Source of the DNA: Natrialba taiwanensis DSM 12281
GTDB taxonomy: Archaea; Halobacteriota; Halobacteria; Halobacteriales; Natrialbaceae
Direction of reading: 5' to 3'
DNA length: 47,214 bases
Assembly (NCBI RefSeq): GCF_000337595.1
Contig: NZ_AOIL01000054.1
Span: forward strand, 21,268-68,481
Below, piece by piece: positions 33,708 to 42,473 of this stretch. Below the pieces are notes generated by a model. It was not told the DNA's origin, did no database searches, and saw only the letters and a list, made by a program, of their open reading frames with translations. Made by a program: the position numbers and the translations under genes. The first letter of the stretch is position 1, and the number at the start of each line of letters is the position of its first letter.

Positions 33708-34744
33708 ATCGTTCGCTCGTAGACATCGACGACGGCGTCGGCGATCACTTCCCAGTTCCCGTCCTCTCGAACGGCGGGCGACTGTTCGACCTGAAGGCCA
33801 CTGGAATCGTCCGCTGTGAGCCAGTTGACGAAATTAGCGGTGCTGGTCCCGGGAAACGGCTCCTGCTCGCAGTCGTGATCGGTCGCTTCGTCGCCGTCGA
33901 TGCCCGTGACGAGGACCGCGAACTCGGTGCGGGATTCGATCTCGGCTTCGAGGTCTCGCTTCAGTTGCTCGGGGGCACCGCCACCGATCACGATATCCTC
34001 GTCGAAACAGTCCCAGCCACTGAAGCCATGAAAACTCACCGCGTGGTCGAACCCGCGGTCGGCGATTCGGTCGAGTTCGGGAAACGACCGCGGGCTGATA
34101 TCCGCGGACATGATGTGCCAGCGGTCGAACGCACCCAACTCGTCGCTGTAGCCGACGCAGGTCCACTCGACGGCTTCGGCGGTGGTCCGTTCGTAGACCC
34201 GATCGGCCTGTTTCTCGGTATTGTACTCGAGATACGTCCCGTGGGGTGCGGTCACGGCGAGTTCAGCGGCTGTCCCATCGTCTTCGAGGACTTCGACGTA
34301 CTCGGTGTGATCGAGCGCGTCCTGCCGGGTCTCGTACTCGGGGTGTGGACCGTACGGTTCGATCGACGCCGCCGCGCCGACGATGTCGTCCATTGACCCG
34401 CCGTCGTCGATGAACGCCAGCCGCTCGGCCGTGGCCTCCTCGAAGCCGACGACGTCGCCGCGTCGCTCCGCCAGTCCGACGCCGATCGTGGCGATTCCGT
34501 CTTCGGTACCGCCGTTGCAGTCGCCGCACTCGATTCGCACCTGGTCGCCGTTCTCGAGGCCGAGTTCGTCGCGCGTCTGCACTGCGAGTGCGAGGCGCTC
34601 GCGGTGGGCGGTCGTTTCGTGGTCAAAATCGATGATCTCGTGTCCGTCGGCCGTCGTCGACGACGGTTCCCCCGCCCAGGCTATCGCCTCGCTGCCGATG
34701 GCTGTCAGTAGCGTTCGTGGGGACAGGTCACGTTTCACATTCAT
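33704..34744 (-). CDS. Poly-gamma-glutamate hydrolase family protein
   Basis: This 346-aa protein has the family pattern of phage/Bacillus poly-gamma-glutamate hydrolases in its C-terminal ~220 residues: AVTAPHGTYLEYNTEKQA (zinc-binding His/Glu), a central DRWHIMSADISPRSFPEL, then AVSFHGFSGWDCFDEDIVIGGG with a further His. The N-terminal ~120 residues contain a Cys pair (CGDC) and a strand-rich GLENGDQVRIE segment, also common in such proteins. No clear signal peptide is visible, so export is uncertain. A TATA box 27 nt upstream fixes the start. Some haloarchaea make poly-gamma-glutamate, so it may trim self or neighbour polymer; this is inference. Confidence 0.8.
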   Translation of the reverse strand: MNVKRDLSPRTLLTAIGSEAIAWAGEPSSTTADGHEIIDFDHETTAHRERLALAVQTRDELGLENGDQVRIECGDCNGGTEDGIATIGVGLAERRGDVVGFEEATAERLAFIDDGGSMDDIVGAAASIEPYGPHPEYETRQDALDHTEYVEVLEDDGTAAELAVTAPHGTYLEYNTEKQADRVYERTTAEAVEWTCVGYSDELGAFDRWHIMSADISPRSFPELDRIADRGFDHAVSFHGFSGWDCFDEDIVIGGGAPEQLKRDLEAEIESRTEFAVLVTGIDGDEATDHDCEQEPFPGTSTANFVNWLTADDSSGLQVEQSPAVREDGNWEVIADAVVDVYERTI

Positions 34745-34766
34745 TCACGTTTGCCAGAAGGACCGG

Positions 34767-34775
34767 GATAAAATT
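34767..34775 (-). promoter_or_regulatory. TATA box of the poly-gamma-glutamate hydrolase-like gene
   Basis: AATTTTATC on the minus strand is centred 27 nt before the ATG at 34744. Confidence 0.55.
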
Positions 34776-34916
34776 GATTCCTGAATACTAACACGTTCGG
34801 CCAGATACAAACCGATCGGCGAAGTTGGGCTTGCCCCCCGAGTTCCCTCACAGCGTCTCCTCGCTCGAGTACCACCGTGAGAGCGAAATTGGGGCTCTCC
34901 CTCGATTCGGCTCCCG

Positions 34917-37274
34917 TCACCGAACGCGGACGGTCCGCGTCCCCTCGACCGGAACCAGCGGCTCCTCGGGGAAGGCCACGCTCACCGTGAACTCGAGTTC
35001 ATCTGCGTCGGCACCGAAGACGCCGACCGGGACGGTCTCGGTGTCGCGGAGATAGGTGCTAGTGGCGGTCATCTCGACGCCATTGACCGTGACGCGGATG
35101 CCCGCCCGCGCCGGCTCGCCGACGTTGCGAACCGTCACCTCGCAGACCTCGTTCTCACCCGCCTCGATCGACTCGGGGAACGCGCCCCAACTGAACTCGA
35201 CCGAGGGGAGCGACTGTGCGCCCTCGTAGATCCGCTCGGCGACACCGTCACCGAGTCCGGCACCGACGATGCCGTCGATATCGGCGTCGAGAACGTCCCC
35301 AGGGGTCGACACACCTTCTTTCGCGAGTTTACTCGCTCGCCCGGCCGCGACGCCGTCGATGGCCGTCAGCCCGATCGCGTCCTCGGCGACGCCGTTCTCG
35401 ATGCGGGCTTCGGTTCGGCGCGCGAGATTCGCCGCGTGCGGCCCGACGAACCGGTCGAGAAACGCCCCAAGCGCGGAGACGAGTCGCGTCGCGTTCCGCT
35501 GGATGACCCAGGCGTCGCTTCGCAACTCCGCCGGCGTCGTCCCGCTTGCGGAACTGCGCAAGATTGCGAGTACCTTCCGCTGCCCGGCTTCGAGGTCGCC
35601 GGCGTCGGTCCCGACGAGGACCGCGTCGATCGCGTCGCGTTCGTCCTGGCGGGCCGACACCGAGTCGAACTCGTCGGCGGTCGCAACGGCCGTCAAAATA
35701 TCGTCCATCTCGAGTGTTCCCGGACCGTCGGCCGCGCGGTCACAGAGTTCAGCGAAGGCGGCGGCGGTCGGGAGCCGAAGGTAGTACTTCGAGGCGAGCA
35801 CCCCGCGAGGGGTCGCTTCGATCGAGAGATCCTCGCCGGTTTCGACGAAGCCGCGGTCGACGAGTTCTTCGAGGCAGTCCCGGACGCGCTGTCTGAGGTT
35901 CGGAAAGTCGTAGTCCTCGGGGCGGGACTGGCCGCGGACGTAGTAGAAGGTCGTTTCGAGCCAGTCCATCACGTCCTCCAAGTCGGTGATGGTTCCCATC
36001 GCGATCTCGGCGTTCAGGTGCGTCTGCAGGCTCTCAGCGAGGCGCGATTCGATCTCCTTGCCGTTTCGCAGGAGGCGGCGGTACTTGTCGGCCTCCGCGC
36101 CGTCGCAGACGACCCAGCCGTAGCCCACGTCGTCGTAGCCCGGCCGGCCCGCGCGCCCGAGCATCTGGAGCACGTCGAGCGGGCTCATGTCGACCTCGCC
36201 TTCCAGGGGATCGTGGAGTTTCGTGTCCCGAATCACGACGCAGCGGGCGGGCAGGTTCACCCCCCAGGCCAGCGTCGAGGTCGAAAAGAGCAGTTCGACG
36301 ATGCCCTCTTTGAACCACTCCTCGACGAGGTCGCGGTCGTTCTTCGAGAGACCCGCGTGGTGGAAGGCGACGCCGTCGAGGACGGAGTTGCGGAGCGTGT
36401 CGTTGTCGAGTTCCTTCGACTCCGTATGAAAATCGTAGTCCCCGCGCGCGCCCATCGGTACGTCGCGTTCGGCGATTTCGTCGCGGGCCTTCTCGGCCGC
36501 CCGAACGGTATCCTGCCGGGAGGAGACGAACACGAGCGCCTGGCCGTCCTCCCGGAGGTGCGGCTCCGCCAAATCGAGCGCCCGGTACAGCCGCCGGTAC
36601 TTGTCCGCGAAGGAGTTCTCGCCGTGCGTGTAGGTCTTGACGCCGGCGTTGAGTTCGACCGGACGGTACTCCTCGCCGAACTCGAAGGTTGTCTCATCGG
36701 GCGCATCGAGCCAGGCTGCCACGTCGGAGACGTTCGGCATGGTTGCCGAGAGCGCGACGACGCGCGGGTCACAGAGCCGACGCAGGCGGGAGATCGTGAC
36801 TTCGAGGACGGATCCCCGTCGATCGGCGTCCAACAGGTGGACCTCGTCGATGACGCAGACGTCGATGTCCGTGACGAAGTCGTACCGTCTGGAGTCGTGT
36901 TTGCGGGTCGCCGAGTCGAGTTTCTCGGGCGTCATCACGAGAATGTCCGCGTGGCGGGCGCGCCGCGAGTTCAGTTCGCGCTCGCCCGTGACGACGTAGA
37001 CCGAGTAGCCGAGTTCCTCGAAGCGGTCCCAGTCGTCTTCCTTCTCGTTGGTCAGCGCCCGTAGCGGCGCGATAAAGAGCGCGGTCCCGTCGTCGGCGAG
37101 CGCCTTGCAGATCGCGAGTTCGGCGAGCGCGGTTTTGCCCGAGGCGGTCGGCGCGCTGGCGACGACGTTGGTCTCGGATTCGAGCAACGCGGGCAGGGCC
37201 TCGCGTTGCATGCGGTTGAACTCGGTAAAGGCGAAGGCGTCGGCGAACTCGGGAAGAACCTCGGCGACCTCCAT
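34917..37274 (-). CDS. Ski2-like DEAD/DEAH-box helicase
   Basis: This 785-aa superfamily 2 helicase has a Q-motif region (FNRMQREALPALL), Walker A (SAPTASGKTALAEL), DEVH in VIDEVHLLDADRRG, SATMPN, then STSTLAWGVNLPARCVVI and the arginine-finger motif MLGRAGRPGYD. A winged helix, a helical Sec63-like bundle and a helix-hairpin-helix (GLTAIDGVAAGRASKLAKEG near 635) follow. The last ~95 residues form a beta-sandwich-like FN3 domain, as in Brr2/Sec63-type proteins. It is related to Hel308, but the beta-sandwich ending suggests a different branch, so no symbol is given. The ATG at 37274 is used; the open frame continues upstream through the neighbour but loses haloarchaeal acidic composition there. 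Confidence 0.9.
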   Translation of the reverse strand: MEVAEVLPEFADAFAFTEFNRMQREALPALLESETNVVASAPTASGKTALAELAICKALADDGTALFIAPLRALTNEKEDDWDRFEELGYSVYVVTGERELNSRRARHADILVMTPEKLDSATRKHDSRRYDFVTDIDVCVIDEVHLLDADRRGSVLEVTISRLRRLCDPRVVALSATMPNVSDVAAWLDAPDETTFEFGEEYRPVELNAGVKTYTHGENSFADKYRRLYRALDLAEPHLREDGQALVFVSSRQDTVRAAEKARDEIAERDVPMGARGDYDFHTESKELDNDTLRNSVLDGVAFHHAGLSKNDRDLVEEWFKEGIVELLFSTSTLAWGVNLPARCVVIRDTKLHDPLEGEVDMSPLDVLQMLGRAGRPGYDDVGYGWVVCDGAEADKYRRLLRNGKEIESRLAESLQTHLNAEIAMGTITDLEDVMDWLETTFYYVRGQSRPEDYDFPNLRQRVRDCLEELVDRGFVETGEDLSIEATPRGVLASKYYLRLPTAAAFAELCDRAADGPGTLEMDDILTAVATADEFDSVSARQDERDAIDAVLVGTDAGDLEAGQRKVLAILRSSASGTTPAELRSDAWVIQRNATRLVSALGAFLDRFVGPHAANLARRTEARIENGVAEDAIGLTAIDGVAAGRASKLAKEGVSTPGDVLDADIDGIVGAGLGDGVAERIYEGAQSLPSVEFSWGAFPESIEAGENEVCEVTVRNVGEPARAGIRVTVNGVEMTATSTYLRDTETVPVGVFGADADELEFTVSVAFPEEPLVPVEGTRTVRVR

Positions 37275-37369
37275 CAGGCAAAAACGGGAAGCGGGTGGTG
37301 AAAGGCGTTTCCTTCGGTGCGTGCCAGCGGGCTGACCACTGCGGGCAACCGATTCGAGACGGCGGCCGA

Positions 37370-37969
37370 TTACTGCGACCGGATCAGGGCCGCCGCGACC
37401 GCCCCGGCGGTGGCGAACACGACCGGATAGAGCACGCCGCCGAGGACGACCGCGGGCAGGAGTTCTGGAGCCATCGATTCCGCGGCGTCGATGCCGAAGA
37501 ACGAGGCCTCCGTGCTCGACTCGGCGATGATCGCGCCCAGCCCCATCACGACGGCGTAGCCGATCGTGACCGGTGCGCCGACCAGAACCGCTTCGCCGAG
37601 ATTTCGTGCGTCGAACTGCGACGCCAGTATCGCCCCGACGGCGACGAGGACGAGCGGCGGGATCGCGTACGCGGCTACTGAACTCGTGGTCTCGGACTGG
37701 GCGATCAGGTCGACGGTGTCGGTGCGACTGAAGCCGCCAACCTCCCCGTAGGCCTCGATTTCGACGAAGTGGGCGTTGTAGTAGTACCAGGCGACGCCCA
37801 TCCAGTCGGCGACGCTGTCGCCGAAGGCCTCGCGAACCTCGTCGACGACCAGCAGGTAGGTGACGAGGTAGCCGACCGCGGCAGCGAGGACGCCGACACC
37901 TGCACTCGCCGCAACGCGTGTGGCGCGCGATACCGACCGTCCCGTTGCCGACAGTGACCGTTGTGCCAT
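37370..37969 (-). CDS. Haloarchaeal four-helix membrane protein (DUF7978-like)
   Basis: This ~199-aa protein has four hydrophobic helices (AGVGVLAAAVGYLVTYLLV; AAYAIPPLVLVAVGAILAS; LVGAPVTIGYAVVMGLGAII; VVLGGVLYPVVFATAGAVAA) and an external loop of about 50 residues between the first two. It resembles small haloarchaeal membrane proteins listed as DUF7978; function is unknown. The start at 37969 is fixed by a TATA box 28 nt upstream; the longer open frame would include that promoter. It is upstream of the helicase gene on the same strand. Confidence 0.75.
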   Translation of the reverse strand: MAQRSLSATGRSVSRATRVAASAGVGVLAAAVGYLVTYLLVVDEVREAFGDSVADWMGVAWYYYNAHFVEIEAYGEVGGFSRTDTVDLIAQSETTSSVAAYAIPPLVLVAVGAILASQFDARNLGEAVLVGAPVTIGYAVVMGLGAIIAESSTEASFFGIDAAESMAPELLPAVVLGGVLYPVVFATAGAVAAALIRSQ

Positions 37970-37993
37970 CGGCTGGGGCGACCATCGTCCGCG

Positions 37994-38000
37994 TAATATG
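37994..38000 (-). promoter_or_regulatory. TATA box of the four-helix membrane protein gene
   Basis: CATATTA on the minus strand is centred 28 nt before the ATG at 37969. Confidence 0.5.
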
Positions 38001-38111
38001 CTTTGTGTATCGCGGTGTATCGCGGTGTATTGCTGGACCAGGTGGTCGCTACGTTCAGGGTGGCACAATCGACGGTGTGAGCCTCGGTAGTCCGGATCGC
38101 GATTCACACGG

Positions 38112-38627
38112 CTACACAGCCGGCTCGTTGCGCGCGGTCTCCTCGAGTTCGTCGCTGAGCAGACTGGAGGCGTGTTCGGGTTGGGGAACGCGCTCGAAGG
38201 TCAGTTCGGGGTCGCCGGAGCCGGCCGTGTAGACGGTCAAGTCGCCGTACCCGAGGACGCGGCCGAGCATCGTCTGGCGAAGACTGGTGTTCTGGACGCG
38301 TTCGAGGCGAAACTGGGTGACGTTCCGGGAGATGACGCCGTGTTTCTTGTACAGTTCGCCGGAGGTGATCACATAGCGGGTGTTCGTCCAGGCGAGATAG
38401 CGCACGAGCGAAATCGCTGCGCCAACGAGGGCGACTGCAACGCCGAGTAGCGTCAGCGTGTCGATACCACCGGTCGCACTCCAGGTGGCGAGCAAGACGC
38501 CGACGAGTGCGACCCCGATTCCGATCGGCATCCTGGTCCCCATCGAAATCGGATGCGGCCGACTCTCCCAGATGATGTCCTCGTCGTCGCTAATGTGAAA
38601 CCACTTGGGAGTCGAACCCAACCCCAT
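38112..38627 (-). CDS. PH-domain (bPH2/DUF304) membrane protein
   Basis: In this 171-aa protein, two adjacent transmembrane helices (residues 33-50 and 57-78) are followed by a bacterial-type pleckstrin-homology domain with the conserved WTNTRYVITSGELYKKHGVI, FRLERVQNTSLRQTMLGRVLGYGDLTVYTAG pattern of the YdbT/DUF304 family. The N-terminal segment (WESRPHP) is also typical. Such proteins sit in the cytoplasmic membrane; their molecular role is not established. It is transcribed alone. Confidence 0.85.
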   Translation of the reverse strand: MGLGSTPKWFHISDDEDIIWESRPHPISMGTRMPIGIGVALVGVLLATWSATGGIDTLTLLGVAVALVGAAISLVRYLAWTNTRYVITSGELYKKHGVISRNVTQFRLERVQNTSLRQTMLGRVLGYGDLTVYTAGSGDPELTFERVPQPEHASSLLSDELEETARNEPAV

Positions 38628-39033
38628 TGCTCGCCGTTATTCGGTTCGTGGCCGTAAAGGTGGCGTGAGAATGCCTAAATAGTGGCGGCTCGCTCGCTGC
38701 TTCGGTTCGCGTTGCAGGACCACGAACCGGGCGGTATCTATCCGTCGGCGCGTTCGGTCGGCGACTCACCGTTCCAAACGCCGGCGCTGAACTCGACCGC
38801 GTCGTTCCAGCGGCCGACGACCGTCGTGACGGCGAGATCACCCGAAATGTTGGTCATCTGTCCCCACATATTTTAACGGAGTTTCACGAGTTCAGGCGGT
38901 CGCGAGCGTCGACGGTCACGCGTTCAGCACCTGCGTTTCCAGAGGGGGAGCGCGTGTCCGACCGCGAGTGCGGGAGGGCCGTCAGATCGTGAGAACCACC
39001 ACGGTTTTTCACCTCGCGCGCCGACGGTCCGGT
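38628..39033. other. Intergenic region with a gene relic
   Basis: These 406 bp between the PH-domain gene and lipA hold the symporter relic (38738-38869) and a T-rich TATA-like element near 39005 that fits the lipA start. No intact gene is seen. Confidence 0.5.
38738..38869 (-). pseudogene. C-terminal relic of a dicarboxylate/amino-acid:cation symporter (SDF family)
   Basis: This open stretch of 43 codons on the minus strand contains MTNISGDLAVTTVVGRWN, matching the final transport helix of GltPh/DctA-type symporters (…R-T-x-V-N-V-T-G-D-L…). It lacks everything upstream: an in-frame TAA precedes the ATG by one codon, and no other part of the gene is nearby. It is best read as the degraded 3' end of a lost transporter gene. 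Confidence 0.5.
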
Positions 39034-39999
39034 ATGCGCAGCGCACGAAAGCCCGACTGGCTCAAGATGCGGCCCCCGTCGGGGCGGGAGTTCACCGATA
39101 TCCGGGAGACGCTCCGCGAGCGGGACCTGCACACGGTCTGCGAGGAAGCGAACTGCCCGAATCTCGGGGAGTGTTGGTCCGGCGGGGCCGGAACGGGCGA
39201 GGGTGAGGGCGGCACGGCCACGTTCATGCTCATGGGCGATCGCTGCTCGCGAGCGTGTAATTTTTGTGACGTGACCACCGGCGGCATGGAGCCACTCGAC
39301 CCCGACGAACCCGCGAACGTCGCCGACGCCATCGCCGAAATCGGCCTCGACTACGTCGTCCTCACGTCCGTCGACCGGGACGACCTCCCCGATCAGGGCG
39401 CGGGTCACTTCGCCGACACCATCCGCGAGATCACGGACCGCCACCCCGGCATCCTCGTCGAGGTGTTGATCCCCGACTTTCGGGGCGAGCCCGAACTCGT
39501 GCGGAAGATCATCGATGCCGATCCAGACGTGATCGCGCACAACGTCGAAACCGTCGACCGCCTCCAGTTTCCCGTGCGCGACCGCCGCGCCGGCTACGAA
39601 CAGTCCCTCTCCGTGCTGGAGCAGGTCGACCGCGAGTCCGATATTTACACGAAAACGTCGATCATGCTCGGTCACGGCGAGTACGACCACGAGGTCTACC
39701 AGACCCTCGCGGACTGTCGCGAGCGCGGCGTCGACATCGTCACCCTCGGGCAGTACCTCCAGCCCTCGCGGAACCACCTGGACGTCGAGCGCTACGACCA
39801 TCCGCACAAGTACGAGACGTGGCGGCAGGTCGCAGAAGAAGAACTTGGATATCTCTACTGCGCCAGCGGTCCGATGGTCCGCTCGTCGTACAAAGCGGGC
39901 GAGTTATTCGTCGACGCCGTCCTCCGAGCGGGCAAGAGCGTCGAGGAGGCCCGCAGGAACGCTCGGCGCGTCGATTCACCCGTCTCGGCGACCGAGTAA
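39034..39999 (+). CDS. lipA: Lipoyl synthase
   Basis: This 321-aa radical SAM enzyme inserts two sulphurs into protein-bound octanoyl groups to make lipoyl. The auxiliary cluster motif is CEEANCPNLGEC near residues 35-46, the radical SAM motif is CSRACNFC near 72-79, and the third cluster ligand serine is in RSSYKAGE near the end. A short Gly/Glu insertion (GGAGTGEGEGG) sits between the two cysteine motifs. The start at 39034 (MRSARKPDWL) follows family length. It lies 358 bp upstream of the 2-oxoacid dehydrogenase operon on the same strand, whose E2 is its likely substrate. Confidence 0.95.
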   Translation: MRSARKPDWLKMRPPSGREFTDIRETLRERDLHTVCEEANCPNLGECWSGGAGTGEGEGGTATFMLMGDRCSRACNFCDVTTGGMEPLDPDEPANVADAIAEIGLDYVVLTSVDRDDLPDQGAGHFADTIREITDRHPGILVEVLIPDFRGEPELVRKIIDADPDVIAHNVETVDRLQFPVRDRRAGYEQSLSVLEQVDRESDIYTKTSIMLGHGEYDHEVYQTLADCRERGVDIVTLGQYLQPSRNHLDVERYDHPHKYETWRQVAEEELGYLYCASGPMVRSSYKAGELFVDAVLRAGKSVEEARRNARRVDSPVSATE

Positions 40000-40356
40000 G
40001 CGCTCGGAACCGATCGCGTTTCGATCGCGTTCAGTGCTGCTCCGTTCGCTCCGTCCGTCTCGCACCGATACCGTTTTTCGCCGGCCGCTCCCGACTCGCT
40101 GCGCCGAGTCACCGTCGATTGTACCGCCGTTTCCGGGTAGTTTGCTGCCCAACCGTCCACTGTTCTGGCGAAAGCCGTCGCTCTTTCCGAGGCTATTCTA
40201 AAAATAATAATCAAGGTAAACGATCGCGGTATTCTTGACGTGATTCTCCCCGGTCCTTCGCTCACGATGGCAAGAATTCCACTGACAGTAAACTATTTAC
40301 GAAAATCCTTTAACAGGAGCGATAATTCACTAGAGCATGCGCAGGTGGGTATCTCC
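40000..40356. other. Upstream region of the 2-oxoacid dehydrogenase operon
   Basis: These 357 bp contain an AT-rich patch (40198-40220) and candidate TATA elements near 40291-40302 and 40306-40312. AGGTGG at 40343-40348 precedes the GTG start of E1alpha. In-frame codons upstream of that GTG read basic and are not family-like. No other gene is seen. Confidence 0.5.
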
Positions 40357-41466
40357 GTGAGCACGATACAACGCGACCCCCGAGAAAGAGTACAGATCCT
40401 CGACGACACCGGCCGCGTCCTGAACGACGCCGAGGTCCCCGACCTCTCCGAGGCTGAACTCGTCGAGATGTACGAACAGATGCGGCTGGTTCGGCACTTC
40501 GACGAACGCGCGGTGAGCCTGCAGCGACAGGGACGGATGGGAACGTATCCGCCGCTGTCGGGACAGGAAGCCGCACAAGTCGGTAGCGCGCACGCGCTGG
40601 ATACGGACGATTGGGTCTTCCCCAGCTACCGCGAACACGGCGTCGGGCTGGTTCGTGGCCTCTCGTTGGAACATACCCTGCTGTACTGGATGGGCCACGA
40701 GAAGGGCAATCACATCCCTGAGGACACAAACATCTTCACCGTCGCCGTTCCGATCGCGACCCAGATCCCGCACGCGACGGGGGCCGCCTGGGCCTCGCAA
40801 CTGCAGAACGAGGAGAAGGCCTTTCTCTGTTACTTCGGCGACGGCGCGACCTCCGAAGGCGACTTCCACGAAGGGCTCAACTTCGCCGGCGTCTTCGATA
40901 CGCCGAACGTCTTCTTCTGTAACAACAACCAGTGGGCCATCTCCGTGCCGCGCGAGCGTCAGACCGCGAGCACCACGTTAGCCCAGAAGGCGACCGCCTA
41001 CGGTTTCGAAGGCGTGCAGGTCGACGGGATGGACCCGCTCGCGGTGTACAAGGTCACGCGAGACGCCGTCGAGAAAGCGAAGAACCCGGACGACGACGAA
41101 CTCCGGCCGACCCTGATCGAGGCCGTCCAGTACCGCTTCGGCGCACACACGACCGCCGACGACCCCTCGGTCTACCGCGACGATGACGAAGTCGAACGCT
41201 GGAAGCAAAAGGACCCAATTCCGCGTCTCGAGACGTTCCTGCGGAACAACGGGATGCTCGACGACGAACGCGTCGATGCGATCGAATCGCGAATCGAAAG
41301 CGACGTCGCAGATGCCATTGACGCCGCGGAATCCGTCGAACGGCCTGACCCAGCCGAGATCTTCGCGCACGTCTACGAGGGCATGCCAAAGCGACTGCAG
41401 GAGCAACTCGAGTGGTTCGAATCGATTCGCGAGGAACACGGCGACGACGCGCTGCTGGAGGGATAA
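40357..41466 (+). CDS. pdhA: 2-oxoacid (pyruvate-type) dehydrogenase E1 component, alpha subunit
   Basis: This ~369-aa thiamine-diphosphate subunit decarboxylates a 2-oxoacid and passes the acyl group to lipoyl-E2. The TPP-binding motif runs from [17 protein letters not shown] to NNNQWAIS (near residues 165-195), with the phosphorylation-loop-like [16 protein letters not shown] later. The GTG start ([13 protein letters not shown]) follows an AGGTGG ribosome-binding site. It is the first gene of a pdhA-pdhB-pdhC-lpdA operon, one base from pdhB. In haloarchaea pyruvate itself is usually oxidised by a ferredoxin enzyme, so the real substrate may be a branched-chain or other 2-oxoacid. Confidence 0.92.
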   Translation: MSTIQRDPRERVQILDDTGRVLNDAEVPDLSEAELVEMYEQMRLVRHFDERAVSLQRQGRMGTYPPLSGQEAAQVGSAHALDTDDWVFPSYREHGVGLVRGLSLEHTLLYWMGHEKGNHIPEDTNIFTVAVPIATQIPHATGAAWASQLQNEEKAFLCYFGDGATSEGDFHEGLNFAGVFDTPNVFFCNNNQWAISVPRERQTASTTLAQKATAYGFEGVQVDGMDPLAVYKVTRDAVEKAKNPDDDELRPTLIEAVQYRFGAHTTADDPSVYRDDDEVERWKQKDPIPRLETFLRNNGMLDDERVDAIESRIESDVADAIDAAESVERPDPAEIFAHVYEGMPKRLQEQLEWFESIREEHGDDALLEG

Positions 41467-41467
41467 C

Positions 41468-42472
41468 ATGGCTGCAGAATCACAACCACAATCAGAATCC
41501 GACAACCTCACGCTGGTACAGGCGGTCCGCGACGGACTCCAGAGCGAGATGACGCGCGACGAGGACGTCGTCGTCATGGGCGAGGACGTCGGCCAAAACG
41601 GCGGCGTCTTCCGGGCCACGGAGGGGTTATACGACGAGTTCGGCGGCGACCGCGTCATCGATACCCCGCTCGCGGAATCGGGAATCATCGGCACGGCGGT
41701 CGGCATGGCCGCCTACGGAATGCGTCCGGTGCCCGAAATTCAGTTCCTCGGCTTCATCTACCCTGGATTCGATCAGATCGTCTCGCACGCGGCGCGGCTG
41801 CGAACGCGCTCGCGCGGTCGGTTTACGTGCCCGATGGTGCTTCGCGCGCCCTACGGCGGCGGCATCCGCGCCCCCGAACACCACTCCGAGTCCTCGGAGT
41901 CGATGTTCGTCCACCAGCCCGGGCTCAAGGTCGTCGTCCCCTCGACGCCGTACGACACGAAGGGGCTGCTGACGAGTGCGATCCGCTCGCCAGATCCGGT
42001 GGTCTTCCTCGAGCCGAAGCTCATCTACCGAGCCTTCCGCGAGGAGGTCCCCGCGGACTCCTACGAGGTCCCCCTCGGCGAGGCTGCGGTCCGCCGAGAG
42101 GGGTCCGACATCTCCGTCTTCACGTGGGGCGCGATGACGCGTCCGACGATCGAAGCCGCGGAGAACCTCGAAGGCGAGATCGACGTCGAGGTCGTCGACC
42201 TGCGTACGCTCTCCCCGCTCGATGAGGACGCGATCGTCGACTCCTTCAAGAAAACCGGTCGGGCAGCGGTCGTCCACGAAGCGCCACAGACCGGCGGTCT
42301 CGGCGCGGAGATCACCGCGACGATTCAGGAGGAGGCACTGGTCTACCAGGAGGCACCGGTCGAGCGCATCACCGGCTTCGACACCCCGTTCCCGCTGTAC
42401 GCGCTCGAAGACTACTACCTGCCCGAGGCGGCCCGTATCGAGTCGGGCATCCGGGACGCGGTGGGGTTCTAA
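41468..42472 (+). CDS. pdhB: 2-oxoacid dehydrogenase E1 component, beta subunit
   Basis: This 334-aa protein is the partner of the alpha subunit in the alpha2-beta2 E1 enzyme. It contains the beta-subunit hallmarks GEDVGQNGGVFRATEGL, DTPLAESGIIGTAVGMA, RAPYGGGIRAPEHHSES and, in the C-terminal transketolase domain, VVDLRTLSPLDEDAI. The start follows the pdhA stop after a single base, and the stop is one base from pdhC. Such tight packing indicates one mRNA with coupled translation. The first ten residues are a Gln/Ser-rich leader. Confidence 0.95.
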   Translation: MAAESQPQSESDNLTLVQAVRDGLQSEMTRDEDVVVMGEDVGQNGGVFRATEGLYDEFGGDRVIDTPLAESGIIGTAVGMAAYGMRPVPEIQFLGFIYPGFDQIVSHAARLRTRSRGRFTCPMVLRAPYGGGIRAPEHHSESSESMFVHQPGLKVVVPSTPYDTKGLLTSAIRSPDPVVFLEPKLIYRAFREEVPADSYEVPLGEAAVRREGSDISVFTWGAMTRPTIEAAENLEGEIDVEVVDLRTLSPLDEDAIVDSFKKTGRAAVVHEAPQTGGLGAEITATIQEEALVYQEAPVERITGFDTPFPLYALEDYYLPEAARIESGIRDAVGF

Positions 42473-42473
42473 C

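Noticed and set aside
35436-37064. 542-codon frame opposite the helicase gene
   Set aside because: It is a shadow of the helicase gene, without start signals or recognisable domains.
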